Assembly (NCBI GenBank): GCA_029782135.1
Contig: JAKOVI010000075.1
Location: 1-47,260, forward strand
From: Bacillota bacterium
GTDB lineage: Bacteria; Bacillota; UBA4882; UBA10575
Reading direction: 5' to 3'
Length of the DNA: 47,260 nt
How positions within the stretch are numbered: position 1 is the first letter of the stretch; each line of letters starts with the position of its first letter. This document shows positions 42,033-47,260 of the stretch, piece by piece. Position numbers and translations under genes: made by a program. Under the pieces are notes generated by a model. It had not been told where the DNA came from. It was given only the letters and a program-made list of their open reading frames with translations, and made no database searches.

Positions 42033-42899
42033 ATGCGTAAATCAAGACTTACTATATTGATCTTTTCGTTGACGCTCAGCCTCTTTATTTTTTCCGGCTG
42101 CGGTAAAAGCGGCGGTAGCGGTGGAAACGGAAATGGTACGATTCTCAAGGTTACGGTAGCTCCAAAGGTGGTGGCTCTTATGCCAGAAGGTACTGTGCAA
42201 TTTGATGCGACCGTCACAAAAACAGGTTCGATCAGTACCGATGTCACCTGGAGCGTGATTACACCCAACGGCGGAACAATTGATCCAGATACCGGGTTTT
42301 ATCAAGCCCCGGATGATCCCGGTGTATATTATATCAAAGCCACCAGCGTCGCTGACCCGGCAAAGAGCGATCAAGCGAAAGTAATCGTGGGCGGTGGAGG
42401 TGCTAAACAATACAAAGGGGAGATTTTTATAAAAAACACCGGTACCGGTACTGCGCCAAACGGGGAAATAATTACTATTAACCAGCAAGCTTCGTTCAAA
42501 GTCACCATCCCGGAAGTAGACCCGGAGGCGGAAAAACCCCTAGTGTTGATCCTCCATGTAGATGAAGTTACCGCCAGTATAGAGGATTCCCACGCTTTAG
42601 ATGATGATTCATGGACGATAGAGGGGTCTGTCTCTTCCGCTAAAATGGATTGGTATATTCGTCTGGAGATAAAAGAAGACACCTACGATTTATGGGTCGG
42701 CACAAATTTGATTCCTTGCCTATGGACTTTCGATGATGGCAGTACTAACCAGATGGATGGCCAGTTTATGGGAAAATACATAGCCAATTACGAATTACCT
42801 GTCGATCCTAGCCGTTTAACAGGCAGTATTAGTGAAAAAATGTATTATTATACCTTCGTCGATCAAGAGGTTACTTGGGATCTAGAGACCAGTTTATGA
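42033..42899 (+). CDS. Secreted lipoprotein with bacterial Ig-like domain
   Basis: A 288-residue protein with a lipoprotein signal peptide ending FSGC at Cys23, a Gly/Asn-rich linker, then an Ig-like (BIG_2-type) domain at about 36-118 (LKVTVAPKVVALMPEGTVQFDATV, VTWSV, GGTIDPDTGFYQAP, AGT/VYYIKATS). The C-terminal 170 residues are acidic, rich in Asp and Trp, and unrecognised. AAAGGAGG precedes the ATG by 12 bases. It is followed by a terminator and has its own promoter. Role: surface or periplasmic adhesin/binding protein, inferred. Confidence 0.8.
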   Translation: MRKSRLTILIFSLTLSLFIFSGCGKSGGSGGNGNGTILKVTVAPKVVALMPEGTVQFDATVTKTGSISTDVTWSVITPNGGTIDPDTGFYQAPDDPGVYYIKATSVADPAKSDQAKVIVGGGGAKQYKGEIFIKNTGTGTAPNGEIITINQQASFKVTIPEVDPEAEKPLVLILHVDEVTASIEDSHALDDDSWTIEGSVSSAKMDWYIRLEIKEDTYDLWVGTNLIPCLWTFDDGSTNQMDGQFMGKYIANYELPVDPSRLTGSISEKMYYYTFVDQEVTWDLETSL

Positions 42900-42931
42900 T
42901 TACGCTCCATGCACGGCTCGTCGCTAAAAAG

Positions 42932-42964
42932 GAGCGCCTTCCTCCTCTGTCAGGAACGGCGCTC
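42932..42964 (+). terminator. Terminator of the lipoprotein gene
   Basis: GAGCGCC/GGCGCTC stem with a 19-base loop followed by five T. Confidence 0.75.
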
Positions 42965-43045
42965 TTTTTATACTTATAGATTTCGTTAATGCTTAATCGT
43001 GTACAAATTGGGGCTCCTCTTAACTTCCTTTCGCCAACCCAAATT

Positions 43046-43852
43046 TTAACCTCCAAAAGGTTGGGCATAGCCTACCGCTATCGTTTGGAAAGGAGTTTTG
43101 GACATTTGCTGGATCCGCTTGGGCAAGTTCGGATGGGTCGAAACGATCTCCGCAAACCATTTCCAGAAACCCCGTTCTTCATTGGCCGATAATAAATACT
43201 CGGGAGTATTAACCTTTTTATATAGCTGTTTCCCGGCGGCCAAGACAAGTAGTCCGGAAATAGCCCCGGCAGGGGAAAACGCCAACCCAATCTGATCACA
43301 TGTGTATTCACAAGCCCGCGAGTAAGCTTTTGCCAAAAAAGGAATGAATGCTGAAGGGAAAAGGAGGAGATTTTTCGTCATATGCTTTCTTTTGATATGT
43401 CCAAGTTCGTGGGCGATAATGAATTCAATCGCTTTATTGCCTTCTTCGAAGGCTGTTTCAAGTATATCGGAATAAAGCACAACATAATTCCGGCCGAAAA
43501 ATCTGGTAGCATAAGCATTAAGCAACCCGCCTGCTTGTACCAGATAAACCGTGGGGATTTTCTCCAGCCCCAATTTTTTACTGCACTCTTCAACTACCGC
43601 ATAGATCTCCGGAAACTGGTTTTGGTTTATCCGGATCGCATTTCCTTTAAGATACCCTATTAGAATGCCATGGTTAAATAAAATATACAGGCCAAATATA
43701 GCTACATAAATGATTATTACAATCAGATCCGGCATCCTTGTCGCCTCTAGAAGCATTGAAATTAATAGGAAATAAATCAAGATCGAAACAACAAGACGGA
43801 TTCCAAAATACAACCTCTCTTTTGGATGAACCTGATATTCCAAAGATTCCAA
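43046..43852 (-). CDS. M48-family zinc metalloprotease (membrane)
   Basis: A 268-residue HtpX/M48-type protease with two N-terminal hydrophobic helices (about 15-37 and 43-65), the zinc site FIIAHELGHIKRKH (His148, Glu149, His152) and a downstream third ligand region at Glu182 in CEYTCD, with a further hydrophobic segment near 160-175. TTG at 43852 follows AAAGGAGGG. It is probably involved in membrane protein quality control. It is monocistronic. Confidence 0.9.
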   Translation of the reverse strand: MESLEYQVHPKERLYFGIRLVVSILIYFLLISMLLEATRMPDLIVIIIYVAIFGLYILFNHGILIGYLKGNAIRINQNQFPEIYAVVEECSKKLGLEKIPTVYLVQAGGLLNAYATRFFGRNYVVLYSDILETAFEEGNKAIEFIIAHELGHIKRKHMTKNLLLFPSAFIPFLAKAYSRACEYTCDQIGLAFSPAGAISGLLVLAAGKQLYKKVNTPEYLLSANEERGFWKWFAEIVSTHPNLPKRIQQMSKTPFQTIAVGYAQPFGG

Positions 43853-43879
43853 CCCAAACCCTCCTTTGTTTTTTAACTC

Positions 43880-43896
43880 TCGCCAATAATTGGCGA
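43880..43896. promoter_or_regulatory. 17-bp palindrome between protease and flavodoxin genes
   Basis: TCGCCAAT-A-ATTGGCGA, perfect 8-bp arms. It lies upstream of the flavodoxin promoter and immediately in front of the M48 gene's ribosome-binding site. A shared operator is possible. Confidence 0.5.
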
Positions 43897-43907
43897 TCTT
43901 TATTTTG

Positions 43908-43936
43908 TTGACTATTTCGACAATTATCTTTATAAT
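43908..43936 (+). promoter_or_regulatory. Promoter of the flavodoxin-like gene
   Basis: TTGACT, 17-base spacer, TATAAT, giving a leader of about 150 nt to the ATG at 44094. Confidence 0.65.
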
Positions 43937-44093
43937 TCCTTTTCCAAAGATTATTTAATAATGAACTGAGTTTTGCACTAATACCCTTCTCGCGTTCCCG
44001 ACTTGTTTGGGTAATTATTTTTTGTATCAAAGGATATTTATGGTAAAGATGGAATAAGTAATAGGTAATGATCTTTTAAGGAGATGACCATCA

Positions 44094-44789
44094 ATGAAGA
44101 TTACCGTCATCCATGGACAAGAGCATCATGGCAGTACTTACAATATCACCAGGCTGTTCTTGGATAAACTGGCCGGTGAAAAAACGGAGATCGTTGAATT
44201 TTTTATGCCGCACGACACCCCTCCTTTCTGTGTCGGTTGTTTTAATTGTTTCGTCAAAGGCGAACTTTTCTGCCCCCATGCCGAGATTGTGCAGCCGGTG
44301 GTCAGGGCGATTGAGGAAGCCGATCTGGTGGTCCTTGATTCCCCATGCTATGTTTTCGGGATTACCGGCCAGCTCAAGACCTTCCTCGACCATATGGGAT
44401 ACCGGTGGATGGGGCACCGGCCTCATCCGCACATGTTCCGGAAAATCGGACTGGCCGTTTCAACCGCAGCGGGCGCCGGGGCAAAAAAAGTGACGGAAGA
44501 TCTGCGGCGGCAGTTTTTCTTCTGGGGGATACCCCGCAGTTACGGCTATGCGAAAAACATAAGGGCGATCAATTGGGAGGGGGTTCCGGCCAAAAAGAAG
44601 GCCCGGATCGAAAAAGAAGTTACTCGTTTGGCAAAGAAGATTGTGAATAGCCTGGGGAAAGTTAAGCCGGGAATAAAGACGAAAGCAGTCTTTAAAGCAA
44701 TGGGAATGATGCAAAAAACAGACTTGAACCCGACCGATCGGGAACACTGGGCGAAATACGGCTGGCTGAGCGGGAAAACGCCTTGGTAG
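44094..44789 (+). CDS. Flavodoxin-fold NAD(P)H-dependent FMN reductase-like protein
   Basis: A 231-residue protein of the FMN-red/flavodoxin-2 type with a flavin-binding N-terminus (VIHGQEHHGSTYNITRLFLD). A Cys-rich loop (CVGCFNCFVKGELFCPH) at about 45-62 is typical of iron-sulfur flavoproteins and NAD(P)H reductases, and SPCYVFGITGQLKTFLDH near 83 contacts flavin. Four Cys between 43 and 61 could hold a [4Fe-4S] cluster. ATG follows AAGGAGATGACC. A hairpin overlaps its stop. Role: electron transfer or oxidative defence. Confidence 0.85.
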   Translation: MKITVIHGQEHHGSTYNITRLFLDKLAGEKTEIVEFFMPHDTPPFCVGCFNCFVKGELFCPHAEIVQPVVRAIEEADLVVLDSPCYVFGITGQLKTFLDHMGYRWMGHRPHPHMFRKIGLAVSTAAGAGAKKVTEDLRRQFFFWGIPRSYGYAKNIRAINWEGVPAKKKARIEKEVTRLAKKIVNSLGKVKPGIKTKAVFKAMGMMQKTDLNPTDREHWAKYGWLSGKTPW

Positions 44790-44808
44790 GTCTACCAAGC
44801 AGGTTTTT
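44782..44808 (+). terminator. Terminator overlapping the flavodoxin stop
   Basis: CTTGGTAG-GT-CTACCAAG followed by CAGGTTTTTCT; the TAG stop (44787-44789) lies inside the 5' arm. Confidence 0.75.
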
Positions 44809-44809
44809 C

Positions 44810-45117
44810 TAAATTTTACTGATTTTATATTGAGTTTAGTATGAAGGATTTGGTGAACAAATTAGAATTATCCCTCATTGATGTCCTGATGCAACACAAA
44901 AGCTATACTTTTAAAAACAACCGTTACAATCTTATACAAAGTCCCTCCGTTAAAGAATTTACGATTTTTTTACTTTGTCTATACATTTGCTTTATATTAT
45001 TTTTGCATTTTATTCACATTATCTTGACAAAAAGTAACCTATAGGTTATATTAATAATAGCTCATCTACCATGTTGTAGAAGGAGACGTGCCGGCATTCG
45101 CAAAGCGAGAGCCGGTA
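44810..45117. other. AT-rich gene-free stretch
   Basis: Base composition falls well below the flanking regions. A 67-codon frame at 44841-45044 lacks a ribosome-binding site and overlaps the small-RNA promoter; I do not support it. The only convincing element is the small-RNA locus at 45024-45128. Confidence 0.6.
45024..45052 (+). promoter_or_regulatory. Consensus promoter with internal palindromic operator
   Basis: TTGACA (45024-45029), 17 bases, TATATT (45047-45052). The spacer and -10 contain TAACCTATAGGTTA (45035-45048), a perfect 14-bp palindrome, so a repressor bound here would block the promoter. Confidence 0.75.
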
Positions 45118-45128
45118 TTATTTTTTTT
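45059..45128 (+). ncRNA. Candidate small RNA, about 70 nt
   Basis: The transcript would begin about 45059 and hold a small CTAC/GTAG hairpin (45066-45079), an AGGAG stretch (45081-45085), and a final hairpin CCGGC...CGC-AAA-GCG...GCCGG (45091-45115) followed by TATTA and eight T. The final hairpin and T run form a strong terminator. It ends on the 3' end of the minus-strand gene 45118-45753. A GTG at 45088 after AGGAG could start a short peptide, but it would run into the terminator. It is either a stand-alone sRNA or a stranded leader. Confidence 0.55.
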
Positions 45129-45753
45129 CAGCATTGGCAGCTGTTTGCATAGCGGTTTTAGATGCTTGATAATCTGCATATTGTGTATCGCAAATTTGCT
45201 TTTTATTTACATAGAAAAGAGGAAATGCACTTACAAACAAAAATCCAGTTTTTCTCACAGATAAGACAACTAAATAGTCGGTATTCTCATGCTCAAAACG
45301 AACATTATAGTCCTTTCCTTTTCCCTTATGCTCCCATTCCCATTCCTTTATAAAAGGATCTATATTGTTAGCCAATTCAATAATTTTTTTAATCCAATGA
45401 ATCCGGATTCCTCTGTAGAAACATATGTTTCTTTTTTTCCCATTTGGTAATATAATAAAATTATTTTGGGTAAGACAATTTTGATCAGAACATTTAGTAT
45501 ATGAAATATCATTATTACACGGTAACACATTAAACTTTTCTGATTCTGAAAGACTTATTAGATGCCAAAAAAATAGAAATTTATCGTTGTGTAGATTTCT
45601 AAAATCAAAAAAAATCCTTTTCCCATGCAAATATAGTATATTTTGGGGACCTGTATATTCCTTCTTAAAGCTATCATATAAAAACTCAATAATATCTTCT
45701 GTCGAAGTCAAATTAGAAATATCAAGAACAGGGGGAAGTTTAGACGAATTCAT
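45118..45753 (-). CDS. Unassigned protein with RelE/EndoU-like (PBECR-type) C-terminal region
   Basis: A 211-residue protein. The N-terminal half contains three cysteines near 85-98 (LPCNNDISYTKCSDQNC) and a CFYR near 119. The C-terminal half, from RIHWIKKIIELAN to YPLFYVNKKQICDTQYADY, has alternating helices and strands (DYLVVLSVRKTGFLFVSAFPLFY) that resemble PBECR nuclease-fold toxins of phage and mobile elements; this is my recollection, not a search. ATG at 45753 overlaps the preceding stop (ATGA) with AAGGGGG upstream. Very AT-rich. Could be the effector of a defence or toxin-antitoxin module. Confidence 0.55.
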   Translation of the reverse strand: MNSSKLPPVLDISNLTSTEDIIEFLYDSFKKEYTGPQNILYLHGKRIFFDFRNLHNDKFLFFWHLISLSESEKFNVLPCNNDISYTKCSDQNCLTQNNFIILPNGKKRNICFYRGIRIHWIKKIIELANNIDPFIKEWEWEHKGKGKDYNVRFEHENTDYLVVLSVRKTGFLFVSAFPLFYVNKKQICDTQYADYQASKTAMQTAANAEKK

Positions 45754-46472
45754 CTTGCACACCCCCTTGGGACCCATATAAAAACATTGAACTTTTCTTC
45801 TGATCTTTTCGTACTCAATTGCAAATTTATGCCTTTTTCTCTTAAATGTTCAATTATTACATTTTTACCTTTATTACTTCCTGGACGATTATATAGGTTT
45901 CGATGAACATAAGACAAAGCTCCATTAAATAAATCAGCTATTTGTAGAACTTCTGATTCTTGAGAACGAATTTGCTTTACATCTTTAATAACTTCATGTT
46001 TAAAGTCATATTTATTATTACATAAAACTTCATGGAGTTTCCAAATTTTAGGGCCACCTTGGGTATCTTTTATATCAATAAAGATTCGATACTCTTCTAA
46101 AGGATCTATAATAGGATCAAGCAATAAGAAATACATTTTGTAGTACCACAGATTATAATCGCCACAATTATAAAGAATGTGGTCTAACCTTTTTTTATTT
46201 GTTGCAACAACACCTCGATAGCTTAATGCCGAGTCCCTAAAAAAATAATCGATTATATCAAGATAAAAGTTGATCTTTGCTATAGATACTTTTGTCCATT
46301 TAATTTCAAACCATGAACTTAATCCGTGTTTTATTTTAATATCTCTTATGTTGTTAATGATCCTTTTTTTTAAATTATCTTGACATTTAACTGCTCCTAG
46401 AACCATTACATTCGAGTTGTCATATGGTAAGTGACAGCTTTCATCGCAATATATATTATAGAGACTATTCAT
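45750..46472 (-). CDS. DUF3800-domain protein
   Basis: A 240-residue protein. The N-terminus reads NIYCDESCHLPYDN followed by VMVLGAVKC, and later pieces are WFEIKWTKVS near 55, YRIFIDIKDTQGGPK near 130 and EVLQIADLFNGALSYV near 180. Acidic residues in these strands fit the RNase H-like fold attributed to DUF3800, a family often found in mobile and defence regions. The ATG at 46472 follows AGGAAG; a GTG at 46481 in frame is less likely. It overlaps the next gene by four bases (ATGA). AT-rich, unlike its neighbours. Confidence 0.78.
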   Translation of the reverse strand: MNSLYNIYCDESCHLPYDNSNVMVLGAVKCQDNLKKRIINNIRDIKIKHGLSSWFEIKWTKVSIAKINFYLDIIDYFFRDSALSYRGVVATNKKRLDHILYNCGDYNLWYYKMYFLLLDPIIDPLEEYRIFIDIKDTQGGPKIWKLHEVLCNNKYDFKHEVIKDVKQIRSQESEVLQIADLFNGALSYVHRNLYNRPGSNKGKNVIIEHLREKGINLQLSTKRSEEKFNVFIWVPRGCAR

Positions 46473-46831
46473 AATTATCACTTCCTAACCAAAGATTGTT
46501 TCTATATAACGTTAGTTTTGAAATATTATAGATAAACAACATATAAAAATTCTATTGTATCTTTTCCATTCTACAACTATTATTAATACCCATCAGCGCT
46601 ATTCGCTTCTGACCTTATTTCTTTATTTTTCAGAATATATGTCATTAATGCTTCAAAATCTAGTTTAATGTAACATTCTATCTACTTACGGAATCTTCCT
46701 TCTCTGAGCTTGATTCCCAGACCTTTTTCAGAAAACTATGTCCACAATTACTGATAACCGAAAACAGAAAAAAACCTCCTCACCTGAGTCCTGCACTCAA
46801 GGGAGGAGGTTTGTTTTACTGGAATGAACAC
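46473..46831. other. 359-bp AT-rich upstream region of the DUF3800 module
   Basis: It probably holds the module's promoter: on the minus strand a TATAAT lies near 46525-46533, without a clear -35. A partial inverted copy of the small-RNA start region (TATTAATAATAG, then TTGTAGAA) lies at 46569-46588. A terminator occupies its right end. No gene is supported. Confidence 0.5.
46772..46812 (-). terminator. Terminator of the uridine kinase-like gene
   Basis: AAACCTCCTC/GAGGAGGTTT outer stem with TGAGT/ACTCA inside, followed on the minus strand by TTTTC. Confidence 0.85.
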
Positions 46832-47260
46832 CTACTCAATTATTACATCCGCCCGCTCTTTGATGTGTTCCGCTTTGAAGTACTGCTCTTCCATGGGGAT
46901 CCATCGTGTTGCATAGACCGCCGCTATCTTCGTTCCGTTTCTTTTGAAGATCCTCTTCATCTGTTCGTTGGCAGGGATATCACAAAACACCCGGCAGTCC
47001 ATATAGTCCCCAAAGGCCGGATGGCAACTGTAGGAGCCCTCGACGATCCGCCAGGGACGGCTTTGGATCACGCGCGCCTCCGCATAGTCCATGGTCCTGC
47101 AATCGAAACGGCGGTAGGAAAAGCTCTCTTTCTTCTTGAGATACGGAAGCACTTCGGAGCAGAAACGTTCATAATGGATATTCCCGCCGCTTTGCGCCAA
47201 CCGCTCGGCTGTTCTCAGTTCCGCGGGGAGGAAGAAATCATCCATCCGGACCACATCGGC
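46832..47260 (-). CDS. Uridine kinase-like protein, 5' end beyond the window
   Basis: The frame is open to the right edge (ADVVRMDDFFLP... ), so the start and P-loop lie outside. At least 142 residues are visible. VVRMDDFFLP corresponds to the strand-2 region of uridine kinase/phosphoribulokinase-type P-loop kinases after the Walker A. NIHYERFCSEVLPYL, RRFDC and RPWRIVEGSYSCHPAFGDYMD follow the family's layout. The substrate is likely a nucleoside or a related small alcohol. It ends at a strong terminator. Confidence 0.75.
   Translation of the reverse strand, partial: ADVVRMDDFFLPAELRTAERLAQSGGNIHYERFCSEVLPYLKKKESFSYRRFDCRTMDYAEARVIQSRPWRIVEGSYSCHPAFGDYMDCRVFCDIPANEQMKRIFKRNGTKIAAVYATRWIPMEEQYFKAEHIKERADVIIE

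Noticed and set aside
44841-45044. 67-codon + frame with a hydrophobic C-terminal stretch
   Set aside because: It has no ribosome-binding site, lies in AT-rich DNA and runs through the small-RNA promoter; composition alone explains the hydrophobic codons.
45088-45130. GTG-initiated peptide after AGGAG inside the small-RNA locus
   Set aside because: The frame runs straight through the terminator hairpin and T-tract, so it would not be completed in a terminated transcript.
1-47260. CRISPR array, rRNA, tRNA or insertion sequence
   Set aside because: No regularly spaced repeats, no transposase frame and no cloverleaf or rRNA-like stretch were seen when reading both strands; a covariance-model search would be needed to exclude a divergent tRNA.

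Overview
The window reads as a chromosomal segment of an anaerobic, Clostridia-related member of the Bacillota with a GC content near one half. The main evidence is a complete SCIFF peptide plus SPASM radical-SAM maturase pair, strong GGAGG ribosome-binding sites with many GTG and TTG starts, a DUF438/hemerythrin/PAS protein, a 'mixed' type phosphofructokinase, and compact operons with intrinsic terminators. A tonB-exbB-exbD cluster at the left edge, preceded by what looks like the last codons of an outer-membrane beta-barrel, suggests a diderm (outer-membrane-bearing) lineage. The lineage is inferred; no rRNA or tRNA gene was seen.

Layout. 1-1867 (+): TonB, ExbB and ExbD. 1880-5583 (-): alpha-glucan phosphorylase and a GH13 protein, overlapping by GTGA. 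5996-8754 (-): PiT phosphate transporter and the SCIFF module (strong promoter, peptide gene, internal terminator, maturase). 8789-11322 (-): phosphofructokinase and a MATE exporter. 11484-12685 (-): queuosine module with a probable preQ1-I riboswitch, a COG1738 precursor transporter and QueF. 12810-13961 (+): LiaF-like membrane protein. 14063-15521 (-): a 5'-truncated metallo-hydrolase fused to a terminator hairpin, then a PanE-like reductase. 15804-19724: EamA exporter, DUF2161 nuclease-like and HD proteins, an MBL hydrolase and an amidohydrolase. 19816-22608 (-): seven-domain hybrid histidine kinase. 22627-23217 (-): two unrecognised small ORFs. 23291-24630 (+): structured leader RNA and a DUF438 sensor. 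24721-27234 (+): polar amino-acid ABC importer. 27916-28629 (-): exported MBL paralogue. 28820-34011 (-): DUF3798 ABC transporter operon under a 23-bp inverted repeat. 34160-35057 (-): TipA-like MerR regulator broken by a one-base frameshift, behind a 19-bp-spacer promoter. 35203-37804 (-): detached HMA protein, P1B ATPase with an unusual CPG motif, and a small helical protein, with an FNR/CRP-like site at -41.5. 37907-39002 (-): AEC transporter. 39100-40821 (-): rhodanese and two YeeE/YedE proteins behind a CsoR/CstR-like operator. 40841-44808: AraC/GyrI regulator, lipoprotein, M48 protease and flavodoxin-like reductase. 44810-46770: AT-rich island. 46772-47260 (-): partial uridine kinase-like gene.

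The best candidate for an undescribed system is the AT-rich island. It holds two translationally coupled genes, a DUF3800 protein and a small protein with a RelE/EndoU-like (PBECR-type) C-terminus. Converging on their 3' end is a self-contained small-RNA locus of about 70 nt with a consensus promoter, a 14-bp palindromic operator inside the promoter, and a strong terminator. Its composition differs from all neighbours, which suggests horizontal acquisition of a defence or toxin-type module. A second candidate is the three-helix leader RNA before the DUF438 gene, which matches no riboswitch class I recognise.

Regulatory architecture is unusually legible here. Several promoters with near-consensus -35 and -10 boxes carry palindromes at positions diagnostic of regulator class (MerR spacer, FNR/CRP class II, CsoR-type downstream operator), so many regulatory calls rest on direct base-level observation although the regulators themselves are inferred.
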